DNA of 53,395 bases from Treponema sp. (GCA_017549025.1 JAFYWB010000070.1:1-53395), one strand, 5' to 3'. Counted from the first letter of the stretch, positions 1 through 7,305 are shown. The notes: generated by a model not told the origin, from the letters alone. Numbers and translations are program-made.

Positions 1-2
1 CC

Positions 3-65
3 TTGCCCAAGAGGGGAGAAAACACTAAAATCAAGGCAGACTTTGTGAACTCTGGAAATGAGTAA
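3..65 (+). CDS. C-terminal tail of an upstream gene (partial, unidentified)
   Basis: An open frame runs in from the window edge and ends with TAA at 63-65, 11 nt before the guaA start. The last residues read ...ADFVNSGNE. The stop codon overlaps the guaA ribosome-binding site, as is usual inside an operon. The other two frames meet stops earlier. I do not recognise the protein. Because the downstream GuaA lacks its amidotransferase domain, a separate amidotransferase subunit is one possibility, but about 20 residues cannot show that. Confidence 0.3.
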   Translation: MPKRGENTKIKADFVNSGNE

Positions 66-76
66 GGAGAAAATAT

Positions 77-1060
77 ATGGATTTACCAAACAAGCGACCT
101 GACGACATGGCTCGAATCACAACTGAAGAGCTTGCCAATAAGTTTATTGAAGAGCAGCTGGCTTTTGTCCGCCAGCAGGTGGGTGACAAGAAGGTGCTGC
201 TGGCTTTGTCTGGTGGTGTGGATAGCTCTGTGGTGGCCGCCCTGTTGATTAAGGCCATTGGAAAGCAGCTGGTATGTGTCCACGTGAACCACGGACTCAT
301 GCGAAAGGGCGAAAGTGAAGAAGTTGTAGAGGTTTTCAAGAACCAGCTGGATGCAAACCTTGTTTACATCGATGCCACTGACCGTTTCTTAGACTTGCTG
401 AAGGATGTGGCTGAACCAGAGAAAAAACGAAAGATTATTGGTGGGGAATTCATCAAGGTGTTTGATGAAGAAGCCCGCAAGCTGGAGGGCATTTCCTTCT
501 TGGCTCAGGGAACCATCTATCCTGATATTTTGGAAAGCGACGGTGTAAAGGCTCACCATAATGTTGGTGGTCTTCCAGAGGATATGCAGTTTGAATTGGT
601 AGAACCTGTTCGTCTGTTGTACAAGGACGAGGTTCGTGTAGTAGGAAAGGCTTTGGGATTGCCTGTTTCCATGGTAGACCGCCAGCCCTTCCCTGGTCCT
701 GGACTTGGTGTACGTTGTCTTGGTGCCATTACTCGTGACCGCCTCCATGCCCTGCGGGAAGCAGACGCCATCCTTCGGGAGGAGTTTGACAATGCTGGCC
801 TTGCAGGAAAGGTATGGCAGTACTTTATCTCTGTTCCTGATTTCAAAAGCGTTGGTGTAAAGAACGACAAGCGCTACGAGGGCTGGCCTGCCATTATCCG
901 TGCCGTAAACACCACCGATGCCATGACTGCCACCATCGAGGAGATTCCTTATGCCGTGCTGCACAAGATTACTGCCCGCATTACCGCTGAGGTAGAAGGC
1001 ATTAACCGTGTAGTCTACGACCTGACTCCAAAACCAGTTGGAACCATTGAGTGGGAATAG
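77..1060 (+). CDS. guaA: GMP synthase, ATP-pyrophosphatase/dimerisation subunit (no glutaminase domain)
   Basis: Converts XMP to GMP using ATP and an amine donor, the last step of guanine nucleotide synthesis in the cytosol. The PP-loop SGGVDSS lies near residue 46. It is followed by the family signatures PFPGPGLGVRCLG, KPFxS-like core segments and the C-terminus DLTPKPVGTIEWE. At 327 residues it equals only the C-terminal two thirds of ordinary bacterial GuaA; the N-terminal class I glutamine amidotransferase domain is absent. An in-frame TGA at 59-61 shows that it is not simply cut by the window. AAGGAG at 64-69 fixes the ATG. It must use free ammonia or a separate glutaminase subunit, as in archaea. 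Its 3' end is the apparent attachment site of the AT-rich island that follows. Confidence 0.93.
   Translation: MDLPNKRPDDMARITTEELANKFIEEQLAFVRQQVGDKKVLLALSGGVDSSVVAALLIKAIGKQLVCVHVNHGLMRKGESEEVVEVFKNQLDANLVYIDATDRFLDLLKDVAEPEKKRKIIGGEFIKVFDEEARKLEGISFLAQGTIYPDILESDGVKAHHNVGGLPEDMQFELVEPVRLLYKDEVRVVGKALGLPVSMVDRQPFPGPGLGVRCLGAITRDRLHALREADAILREEFDNAGLAGKVWQYFISVPDFKSVGVKNDKRYEGWPAIIRAVNTTDAMTATIEEIPYAVLHKITARITAEVEGINRVVYDLTPKPVGTIEWE
1049..1059 (+). repeat. Left copy of guaA 3'-end direct repeat (putative attL core)
   Basis: GAGTGGGAATA, the last codons of guaA, recurs exactly at 5955-5965 on the other side of the AT-rich gene block. A second shared block, CCCGCTGAA, follows at 1066-1074 and 5969-5977, and each copy is followed by a terminator hairpin. 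Integration of genomic islands into the 3' end of guaA is well known in other bacteria. That the site was used here is inference. Confidence 0.55.
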
Positions 1061-1083
1061 TGAACCCCGCTGAAGTATGATAA

Positions 1084-1121
1084 GGACCCCACGGCAGGCG
1101 TTTCTTGCTGTGGGGTCTTTT
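1084..1121 (+). terminator. Rho-independent terminator after guaA
   Basis: The stem is GACCCCACGGCAG paired with CTTGCTGTGGGGTC, with G-U pairs tolerated and a short loop, followed by TTTT. It begins 24 nt after the guaA stop. A related but diverged hairpin stands at the equivalent place after the second guaA-like end (5993-6034). Confidence 0.8.
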
Positions 1122-1139
1122 GGTATGGAGATACGGTAA

Positions 1140-1208
1140 ATGAGACTTGATGGTTTTGGCTTGTTTTCCGTTCCTTTGAGTGTAAAGTTAACGAAATATA
1201 GAGAATAA
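1140..1208 (+). pseudogene. 5' remnant of a VOC-family gene
   Basis: The frame ATG...TAA encodes MRLDGFGLF and then 13 unrelated residues. The first 27 nt match 24 of 27 bases at the start of the intact VOC gene (6139-6165), including all nine residues MRLDGFGLF. Homology stops at about 1166, where AT-rich DNA begins. This marks the left junction of the island: the VOC gene that once followed guaA was cut or copied here. No function is expected. Confidence 0.6.
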
Positions 1209-1232
1209 ATGTGGAAAACAAAGGAGTTATGG

Positions 1233-3788
1233 ATGGATAATTTGATTTCTTTATCAGAACTTTTTGACAAAAAAATATTCAGAATTCCCGATTATCAGAG
1301 AGGTTACGCTTGGCAACAGCCACAGTTATCTGACTTTTGGGATGATCTTTGGAATTTATCTGAGGATCGTTATCATTACACAGGAATGCTATCTTTGAAG
1401 CAGCTGAAAAGTGATGCTTACAAGGATTGGACAGAAGAAAAGTGGTTGATTGATCAAAATGGGTATAAATCCTTCCATGTTGTTGATGGACAGCAGCGAT
1501 TGACCACATTTATCATTCTTGTAAACTCCATCGTAAAGTTTGCTGAAAAGAATCACATTGAATACTTAAACAATAACGAATTAGTAGAAATCAAGACACG
1601 TTATATCGTTGAATACCAAAGACCAAAGTGCATCCTCAAGGCGTATAAGTTTGGTTATGAAAAAGATAACCCAAGTTTTGAATATTTGAGATACAATATT
1701 CTTGGCGAAGAAGCATCTGGTAATCTTCAAGAAACGTTTTATACACTAAACTTACAAAATGCAAAACAATTCTTTGATAAAAAATTAGAAAAATTTTACG
1801 AGGAATACGGTGAGCAGGGCTTAGAAACTCTCTTTAGTAAGCTCGTTAATCGTTTGAAATTCAATATTCATTACATTCAGGATGACTTTGATGTATTTGT
1901 GGCATTTGAAACTATGAATAATCGTGGTAAGAAGCTTTCAAACCTGGAAATTCTGAAAAATCGTCTTATATATCTTACAGCAATATTCCCAAACTGTGCA
2001 TTATCAATGGAAGAAAAAAAGCAGCTTCGCTCGGATATCAATTCAGTATGGAGAGAGGTGTACTCTGAGCTTGGTCGGAATAAGAATCATCCTTTAAATG
2101 ATGATGAGTATTTGAAAAATCACTGGATTTTGTATTTCAAATATAGTCGTCAAAAAGGTGATGACTACATTAAATTCTTGCTTAATGAGTTTTTTACTGC
2201 GAGAACGGTGTATGGAGCAAAAACTGGTTTTGAGGAATCTTTACCGAACGAGGAACACCAACCGTATGATGTTGAATCCGATGAGAGCAACAATATAGGT
2301 GTTATTGATTCAGTAGACGGAAAACTCTATCCTAATGAGATCAAGGACTATGTAAAAAGTTTGAAACATGTCGCTCAATACTGGTATTATTCTTTCAACC
2401 CGAATGAAAGCCCGTACACAGCAGAAGAAAAGAAATGGCTTGATAAGCTGAATCGTGTGGGAATTAACTATTTCCGTCCTCTGGTTGTTGCAAGCTTTAT
2501 CAATAAAACTGTTACATCGGAGCAGCGCGTAAAACTTTTCATCAGCATAGAAAAGTTCATCTTTATGTGCTTCCGTATGGCAAGATATCAGTCTACGTAT
2601 TTGAGCCATATGTTTTATCGTTACGCACGTGAGTTGATGCGAGGTGAAATAACCGTTGATGCGATTATTGAATATACCGAGAGCAAATTTGATGCAAACA
2701 TTTCCGAAGCAACGGAAACATTTACATCAAAAATGGTAGGTTATTTCAAGAATGACAAAGGTTTTTACAATTGGTATGATCTCAAGTATTTCTTGTTTGA
2801 ATATGAAATGAGCTTGAGTGAGAAAACCAATATTGTACGTATGAACGATTGGTCGAACTTTACCAAGAATGAAAAGGATAAAATATCTATTGAACATATT
2901 TTCCCGCAGACGCCAAGTAAATGGTATTGGAGAAATCAATTCAGAGGATATACTGAACAGGAGTTCCACTATTTTGCCAATTCTTTAGGGAACCTCTTGC
3001 CGCTTTCTCAAAGCGTGAATTCCTCTTTGCAGAATGATGAATTCAGTAGCAAGAAAGGTGGTTCGGAAAAGCGTGAGAGAGGATATTCTAATGGTTCTCA
3101 CGCCGAGCAGGAAGTTGCAAAGTATATTGATTGGAATCCTTCAACAATTCTCGAACGCGGAATGAAACTTTTGCAATATATGGAAATGCGTTGGGGATTT
3201 TGTTTCAAAGATGATGTCATGAAGCTTTCTGTGCTTGGATTGTCTTTTATGTCAGATGAACGAGTTATACCAGAAGAGTTGCCGGAGGAAGATTTCAATT
3301 TTGATGCAGAAATTGTATCTGATGCAAATATAGATGAATTGCGTTTAGGATATTGGACTTATGCAATACCGATAATTGCCGTAGCACATGGTGGCAACGG
3401 TCCATATAGTGGTGTTGCTCCATCAAACAGAACATTTTGCGATGGGTTCTTTGGAATCGGTGGCATTCATCTGTTCTGTTCGATAAAATCTCGTTCGCAT
3501 TGCGCCGTCGCGGGATTGTGGATTGATAAAGGTGAGCCGGAGAGTAGCAAGAGGATGTTTGATCTGTTGTATCGACATAAAGATGAAATAGAATCCAGAA
3601 TGTCCGCTTCAATCATTTGGGATCGCAAGAATGAAAAACGTGCTTGCAGTATAGAGATTGTTCTTGAAAATATTGATTTTTCCAATTCCGAGAACTGGTC
3701 TACTATTGCAACTTTCCATGCAGAAAAAACGAAAGAATTGATGGATGTTATTGTTTGTCCATATAAGGATGAACTGATGAATTTGTGA
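1233..3788 (+). CDS. DUF262/DUF1524 (GmrSD-like) restriction-type protein with extra C-terminal domain
   Basis: An 851-residue cytosolic protein. The N-terminal DUF262 domain shows RIPDYQRGYAW (residues 17-27) and the hallmark DGQQR at 85-89. A HNH-like DUF1524 domain near residue 555 shows EHIFPQ, then a LGNLLPLSQSVN segment. Roughly the last 200 residues resemble the DUF4268 domain found in restriction-associated proteins. Fused DUF262-DUF1524 proteins include the type IV enzyme GmrSD and other phage-defence nucleases that cut modified DNA and are stimulated by NTPs. The ATG at 1233 is chosen for AAAGGAG six nt upstream; the in-frame TTG/ATG-like codons before it lack a site. The gene is AT-rich compared with guaA and starts just inside the left island junction. 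Its target is not predictable from sequence. Confidence 0.85.
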   Translation: MDNLISLSELFDKKIFRIPDYQRGYAWQQPQLSDFWDDLWNLSEDRYHYTGMLSLKQLKSDAYKDWTEEKWLIDQNGYKSFHVVDGQQRLTTFIILVNSIVKFAEKNHIEYLNNNELVEIKTRYIVEYQRPKCILKAYKFGYEKDNPSFEYLRYNILGEEASGNLQETFYTLNLQNAKQFFDKKLEKFYEEYGEQGLETLFSKLVNRLKFNIHYIQDDFDVFVAFETMNNRGKKLSNLEILKNRLIYLTAIFPNCALSMEEKKQLRSDINSVWREVYSELGRNKNHPLNDDEYLKNHWILYFKYSRQKGDDYIKFLLNEFFTARTVYGAKTGFEESLPNEEHQPYDVESDESNNIGVIDSVDGKLYPNEIKDYVKSLKHVAQYWYYSFNPNESPYTAEEKKWLDKLNRVGINYFRPLVVASFINKTVTSEQRVKLFISIEKFIFMCFRMARYQSTYLSHMFYRYARELMRGEITVDAIIEYTESKFDANISEATETFTSKMVGYFKNDKGFYNWYDLKYFLFEYEMSLSEKTNIVRMNDWSNFTKNEKDKISIEHIFPQTPSKWYWRNQFRGYTEQEFHYFANSLGNLLPLSQSVNSSLQNDEFSSKKGGSEKRERGYSNGSHAEQEVAKYIDWNPSTILERGMKLLQYMEMRWGFCFKDDVMKLSVLGLSFMSDERVIPEELPEEDFNFDAEIVSDANIDELRLGYWTYAIPIIAVAHGGNGPYSGVAPSNRTFCDGFFGIGGIHLFCSIKSRSHCAVAGLWIDKGEPESSKRMFDLLYRHKDEIESRMSASIIWDRKNEKRACSIEIVLENIDFSNSENWSTIATFHAEKTKELMDVIVCPYKDELMNL

Positions 3789-3853
3789 CTTGTTGATTGT
3801 TTTTTATTGCAAAATGCTAACCAATTTTTATTAAAATCACCTGAGGTGGTACA

Positions 3854-4315
3854 ATGGGTTTTTTAAAAGCCAAAGGCAAAAATAAACTATTTATAATTAC
3901 AACGACGATTGTGTTCAGTTTTGCAATTATCGTAGGAGCTATGATTCTTTATCTTAATGATTACTATCGGGCTGATGAGGAGGCATTTGCGGGAGTTATT
4001 ACAAACAAAAATAGTTCCCGGTCTGTTTCAAACAAGGGAAATGTTATCTTTGAGCCTCAAAATGCTACCTGTGGTTTTATATTCTACCCTGGTGGCAAGG
4101 TTGAACATCGTGCGTATGAGCCTCTACTTGCTGAGCTTGCAGAAGAAGGAGTGCTGTGTGTCCTCGTAAAAATGCCCTTCAATCTTGCTGTGTTTGATAT
4201 TAAGGCGGAAGCGGACAGCATGAAGGCGAGATTGCAGAGGAAAAAACAGGAAGTGCAGGAACGAGAAAATAGTAGACAGAGCCATCGACATAAAAATGCC
4301 AGAGGGGCAAGGTAG
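3854..4315 (+). pseudogene. Truncated membrane-anchored alpha/beta hydrolase
   Basis: A short ATG frame with a good ribosome-binding site (GAGGTGG) and one N-terminal membrane segment (about residues 12-33). The body matches the start of Abhydrolase_5-type exported hydrolases: GFIFYPGGKVEHRAYEPLL, then VKMPFNLAVFDI. Intact members continue to a GHSLGG nucleophile elbow. Here the family match ends around residue 117 and is replaced by a Lys/Arg/Gln-rich tail (KARLQRKKQEV...) ending after 153 residues. No continuation is visible downstream in any frame. I read this as a fused remnant without catalytic residues. Confidence 0.65.
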
Positions 4316-4324
4316 TATCAGAAA

Positions 4325-4350
4325 CGGAGTGGGAAACTGCTCCGATTTTG
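4325..4350 (+). terminator. Terminator-like hairpin after the hydrolase remnant
   Basis: CGGAG and CTCCG form a short stem with a 10-nt loop, followed by ATTTTG. It is a modest hairpin, just downstream of the truncated hydrolase frame and before the next promoter. Confidence 0.45.
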
Positions 4351-4395
4351 TATTATAAGGAGTGTAAATAATTGATGGAGAAATTGTATATATCT

Positions 4396-4404
4396 TGATA
4401 TAAT
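4396..4404 (+). promoter_or_regulatory. Extended -10 promoter for the GNAT-YoaP gene
   Basis: TGATATAAT is a perfect extended -10 element. No good -35 lies at the usual distance. The predicted start is about 4411, giving a leader of some 40 nt that contains the CGGAG site before the ATG at 4454. Confidence 0.5.
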
Positions 4405-4453
4405 TGATATGTTCGATGAGAGCGAAAATTTGAATTTTACGGAGATTTATATA

Positions 4454-5224
4454 ATGGAATACATTAAAGTTACAAACGAAAATATTGAAAAAGAGCACAT
4501 CTGCTGTGCGATTTCTAATGACAATGATATTCAAGTGTCTTCAAAAAAGGCGTGGTTGTCAGAGCGGTTTGAAGATGGTTTAGTTTTTCTGAAAAGTACA
4601 GAAAGAGGAAAATGTTTTATTGAATATATCCCTGCGGAAAACGCATGGAATCCGATTTTAGCAGAGGGTTATATGTATATCGATTGTTTGTGGGTAGCAG
4701 GTTCATTTAAAGGTCATGGTTATTCAACTGATTTATTAGATGCTTGTATTGAGGACAGCAAAGACAAAGGGAAAAAGGGATTATGTATATTGGCATCAGC
4801 AAAGAAAAAGCCATTTTTAGCAGACCCTAAATTTTTGAAGTACAAAGGATTTAGAGTTTGCGATGAAGCAGATAATGGTATTCAGTTATGGTATTATCCA
4901 TTTGATGAAAATGTGGAGCTGCCAAAGTTTAAGGAATGTGCAAAACAGCCTTGTATAGAAGAAAAAGGATATGTTTTATATTACACCAGTCAATGCCCGT
5001 TTAATGCAAAATATGTTCCTGTAATTGAAGATATTGCAAAAGAAAAATCTGTACAGTTTAAAGCAATTCATTTGCAGAGTAAAGAGGAAGCACAGAACGC
5101 TCCGACACCAATAACAACATATGCACTGTTTTTAGACGGTGACTATATAACAAATGAGCAGATGAATGACAAGAGGTTTTTGAAATTATTGGAGAAGCAA
5201 AGTTTTAATAATACGGAGCGATGA
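4454..5224 (+). CDS. GNAT acetyltransferase with C-terminal YoaP domain
   Basis: A 256-residue protein. The first about 150 residues form a GNAT fold with the acetyl-CoA loop in SFKGHGYS. The second half is a YoaP-like thioredoxin-type domain with YYTSQCPF near residue 178, seen in Bacillus and Clostridium YoaP. The substrate is unknown. The start at 4454 (MEYIKVTNEN) is preferred over the upstream frame opening because CGGAG lies in front of it and the family begins here. It lies in the AT-rich island, and its closest look-alikes are Firmicutes proteins, which fits transfer. Confidence 0.8.
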   Translation: MEYIKVTNENIEKEHICCAISNDNDIQVSSKKAWLSERFEDGLVFLKSTERGKCFIEYIPAENAWNPILAEGYMYIDCLWVAGSFKGHGYSTDLLDACIEDSKDKGKKGLCILASAKKKPFLADPKFLKYKGFRVCDEADNGIQLWYYPFDENVELPKFKECAKQPCIEEKGYVLYYTSQCPFNAKYVPVIEDIAKEKSVQFKAIHLQSKEEAQNAPTPITTYALFLDGDYITNEQMNDKRFLKLLEKQSFNNTER

Positions 5225-5250
5225 ATTTGCGTATAGCAACAGCGAGTTGC

Positions 5251-5279
5251 TTTGCAGTTTGATATGTCGAGTATATAAT
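5251..5279 (+). promoter_or_regulatory. Promoter for the XRE/zinc-ribbon regulator
   Basis: TTTGCA (5251-5256), a 17-bp spacer and a perfect TATAAT (5274-5279). The start would fall near 5286, about 15 nt before the ATG and next to the GGAGGTG ribosome-binding site. Confidence 0.6.
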
Positions 5280-5301
5280 AGTTGTGGAGGTGAAAGCAAT
5301 T

Positions 5302-5751
5302 ATGGAAACAAAGAGTATTATATTAGAGTTGAGAGATAAAGCAGGCTTATCACAGGATGAGCTTGCAGAAAAAGTATATGTTACTCGTCAAGCTGTATCA
5401 CGCTGGGAGAATGGAGAAACGACACCAAACACAGAAACCTTGAAGTTGTTATCAAAACTATTTGATGTTTCAATCAATACACTTTTAGGTTCTCCACGAC
5501 AGCTGATTTGTCAATGTTGTGGAATGCCTTTGGAGGATTCTACCATTAGTAAAGAAACAGATGGTATTTTTAATGAAGAATACTGCAAGTGGTGCTATGT
5601 CGATGGAAAGTTTACATGTAGTAGCATGGATGATTTGATTAACTTCTGTGCCGAACATATGTCAAATGAAAATTGGACTTCTGAGCAGGTACGAGTATAT
5701 ATGAAAGAAATGTTACCACAGCTAAACTATTGGAAACAATCAAACAAGTAA
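5302..5751 (+). CDS. XRE-family regulator with C-terminal zinc-ribbon domain
   Basis: 149 residues. The N-terminal helix-turn-helix (LSQDELAEKVYVTRQAVSRWENG) is of the Cro/CI type. The C-terminal half holds CQCCGMPL and EYCKWCY, the four-cysteine putative zinc-ribbon (Zn_ribbon_2) common in Firmicutes. It probably represses a nearby promoter, perhaps its own or the GNAT gene's. GGAGGTG at 5286-5292 supports the ATG at 5302 rather than the GTG at 5284. It is the last gene of the island. Confidence 0.85.
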   Translation: METKSIILELRDKAGLSQDELAEKVYVTRQAVSRWENGETTPNTETLKLLSKLFDVSINTLLGSPRQLICQCCGMPLEDSTISKETDGIFNEEYCKWCYVDGKFTCSSMDDLINFCAEHMSNENWTSEQVRVYMKEMLPQLNYWKQSNK

Positions 5752-5798
5752 GGTGCAAATTTCAGTTCTACGGTGCCTTTATTTTGCTGAAGTGCTGA

Positions 5799-5826
5799 TT
5801 GATTTAATTGTCGGTTGTGCTATAAT
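5799..5826 (+). promoter_or_regulatory. Strong orphan promoter near the right island edge
   Basis: TTGATT, a 16-bp spacer and TATAAT, with an additional TGC extension directly before the -10. It points right, but there is no gene between the expected start (about 5833) and the VOC remnant at 6069. It could drive a small RNA or be what remains of a lost integrase or excisionase gene. TGGCAACAC and TTTGGCAAC repeats follow at once. Confidence 0.55.
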
Positions 5827-5914
5827 ATCTTCATGGCAACACTTTGGCAACAGAAAATCAGTAAGCCAAAATAAAGTGTGCAAATAGAGTAAAATATCGG
5901 CAGATTTCAAATAA

Positions 5915-5938
5915 AACTTAAACAAAATAGTTTAAGTT
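5915..5938. repeat. Perfect 9-bp inverted repeat at the right island edge
   Basis: AACTTAAAC (5915-5923) and GTTTAAGTT (5930-5938) are separated by six A/T-rich bases. No U-tract follows, so it is not an ordinary terminator. It lies 16 bp before the duplicated guaA end and could be a recombinase arm site, an operator or an element end. Confidence 0.6.
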
Positions 5939-5954
5939 AGAGCAACGACTTGCC

Positions 5955-5965
5955 GAGTGGGAATA
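5955..5965 (+). repeat. Right copy of guaA 3'-end direct repeat (putative attR core)
   Basis: An exact 11-bp copy of the guaA end at 1049-1059, followed by TAA-like and CCCGCTGAA sequences in the same order. There is no coding frame of guaA before it. It marks where host-like sequence resumes after the island. Confidence 0.55.
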
Positions 5966-5992
5966 AGTCCCGCTGAAACAAGGGTATAGGAC

Positions 5993-6034
5993 GGGGAACC
6001 TGAGGCAGGAGCTTCCTGTGGTGGGTTCCCCTTT
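5993..6034 (+). terminator. Second guaA-type terminator hairpin
   Basis: GGGGAACC (5993-6000) pairs with GGTTCCCC (6024-6031), with an inner CAGGA/TCCTG stem and a trailing TTT. It sits after the duplicated guaA end exactly as the 1084-1121 terminator sits after the real guaA. Confidence 0.65.
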
Positions 6035-6068
6035 GTATTCAGCAGAGGAGGCTGGAAACAGGAGTTGT

Positions 6069-6149
6069 ATGGTACGAGTAGAACACATTGCGATGTATGC
6101 AAAGAATCTGGAAAGTGAATCTGGCGGAGGGAATGGAGATGAGGCTTGA
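6069..6149 (+). pseudogene. N-terminal fragment of another VOC-type gene
   Basis: The frame ATG...TGA reads MVRVEHIAMYAKNLES and then low-complexity residues. VxHIAxYxxxLE is the usual opening of glyoxalase/VOC proteins. GGAG stands six nt before the ATG. The frame is broken after 26 residues, and its stop overlaps the start of the intact VOC gene. It is most likely debris from rearrangement at this locus; a short leader peptide is a less likely alternative. Confidence 0.4.
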
Positions 6150-6552
6150 TGGCTTTGGCCTGTTTGTGGAGAATATGCCCGCAATGGTGCGTTTCTACCG
6201 GGAGGTCCTTGGCTTTGAAATCAAGGAGGATGAGAACACGTCCAATGTATACCTTGTCAAGGATGGAACCTTGTTCTTGCTGTACGGCAGAAATGATTTT
6301 GAAAAAATGACAGGCAGGAAGTACCAGTACACCAGAGGGGTGAACGGCCACTTTGAGGTTGCCTTGTCTGTCGATACCTTTGCAGATGTGGACAAGGAGT
6401 ACGCCAGAATCATTGCACAGGGAGGCAGGTCTGTCTTGGAGCCGACAACTGAACCTTGGGGACAGCGGACCTGTTATATTGCGGATCCAGAGGGAAATTT
6501 GGTGGAGATAGGCTCTTTCAACCGCCCCTTCGGACTGCGGAACCAACTGTAA
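6139..6552 (+). CDS. VOC (glyoxalase/bleomycin-resistance) superfamily protein
   Basis: 137 residues with the paired beta-alpha-beta-beta-beta layout of VOC proteins: MRLDGFGLFVENMPAMVRF at the start, LGFEI, GHFEVALSV in the middle, and DPEGNLVEIGSF at the C-terminus, where the last Glu is the usual metal ligand. The substrate cannot be told; many relatives are annotated only as glyoxalase-like. GGAGG at 6126-6130 with eight nt to the ATG at 6139 picks this start over 6133 and 6088. Its first nine codons are duplicated at 1140-1166 on the other side of the island. Confidence 0.8.
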   Translation: MRLDGFGLFVENMPAMVRFYREVLGFEIKEDENTSNVYLVKDGTLFLLYGRNDFEKMTGRKYQYTRGVNGHFEVALSVDTFADVDKEYARIIAQGGRSVLEPTTEPWGQRTCYIADPEGNLVEIGSFNRPFGLRNQL

Positions 6553-6593
6553 TGAAGTGTCGGGAAAGCACGTGTAGCCAAATCACCGCTCCC

Positions 6594-6995
6594 CTACACC
6601 ATCACCACCCAAGGTTCATTGTAATAGGTGAACTGTCGGTCGTGGGTCATGAATAGCATGGAGTCTGCCTTGGCCTGGGCTAGCATGATTTTATCAAAGG
6701 GATCTTTGTGGGGAGGGCTATCCTCCTGTCTAGTGAGATTTTCCAGAGCTAGCACGTGGCGTTCATCCACAGGGAGCTTTTTGAAACCAGCTTGCTCGCA
6801 ATAATGCAGGAACATGGCTCCAGAGATGGGGAGCTTGCCTTTGCTGTACTTGATGGCGATTTCCCACATGGATGCAACGCTGTAATAAATTTCATGGTTT
6901 GGATTGCAGATGATTTCCCGCACTTTGACTGGAAGTTTCTCTGAATCTACTAATACCCATAAAAGGATGTGGGTATCAACTAAATAGGATGTCAT
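6594..6995 (-). CDS. vapC: VapC-like PIN-domain toxin
   Basis: 133 residues with the PIN nuclease pattern: YLVDTHILLWV (first Asp), SMWEIAIKY (Glu), DPFDKIMLAQA (Asp) and THD near the C-terminus. PIN toxins cleave RNA, often tRNA, when freed from their antitoxin. GAGGGGG lies upstream and the ATG at 6995 gives the better spacing; the adjacent ATG at 6998 is possible. The start lies inside the antitoxin 3' end (20-nt overlap), so translation is probably coupled. The PIN subclass with DTHxLLW is usually paired with Phd/YefM-type antitoxins, as here. Confidence 0.88.
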   Translation of the reverse strand: MTSYLVDTHILLWVLVDSEKLPVKVREIICNPNHEIYYSVASMWEIAIKYSKGKLPISGAMFLHYCEQAGFKKLPVDERHVLALENLTRQEDSPPHKDPFDKIMLAQAKADSMLFMTHDRQFTYYNEPWVVMV

Positions 6996-7236
6996 CATCG
7001 TCCCCCTCGAACATGGCTGCAATCTCATCGTCCATTTCGTTGATGTCGTCTGGAACAGTAAACAGTCCCTTGGCAATGCCAATTCGTTTGGACACATCCA
7101 CCTGGGGAATCAATGTGATTCTCGCTATCTCCTTATTGTTCTTGCAGATAATGATTTCATCCTCCTCTCGATTCTCCAGCATTGCTAAAAGCTTTGAAAA
7201 ATTGGTTTTTGCTTCGAGAACATTCATCTTGCACAT
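6976..7236 (-). CDS. Phd/YefM-type antitoxin
   Basis: 86 residues: MNVLEAKTNFSKLLAMLE is the DNA-binding Phd/YefM start, followed by the IIICKNNKEIARI strand and a very acidic C-terminus (EMDDEIAAMFEGDDDD) that would bind the toxin. AGGAG lies six nt before the ATG at 7236; the ATG four codons in is the alternative. It is first in the operon and probably represses it. It is divergent from the CoA-disulfide reductase gene. Confidence 0.88.
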   Translation of the reverse strand: MCKMNVLEAKTNFSKLLAMLENREEDEIIICKNNKEIARITLIPQVDVSKRIGIAKGLFTVPDDINEMDDEIAAMFEGDDDDILFS

Positions 7237-7305
7237 TGTCGTCTCCTGAATTTACATACAGCGATTTTGGTACGTGAAAAACTATGATTTAATAAGTTAG
7301 TCAAC

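Noticed and set aside
389-1270. Long minus-strand open frame across guaA
   Set aside because: It mirrors the guaA codons, has no ribosome-binding site or promoter, and its product looks like no protein family; guaA itself is unmistakable.
5915-5938. Transposon terminal inverted repeat
   Set aside because: No matching partner is found at the left edge near 1166-1233 and there is no transposase gene.
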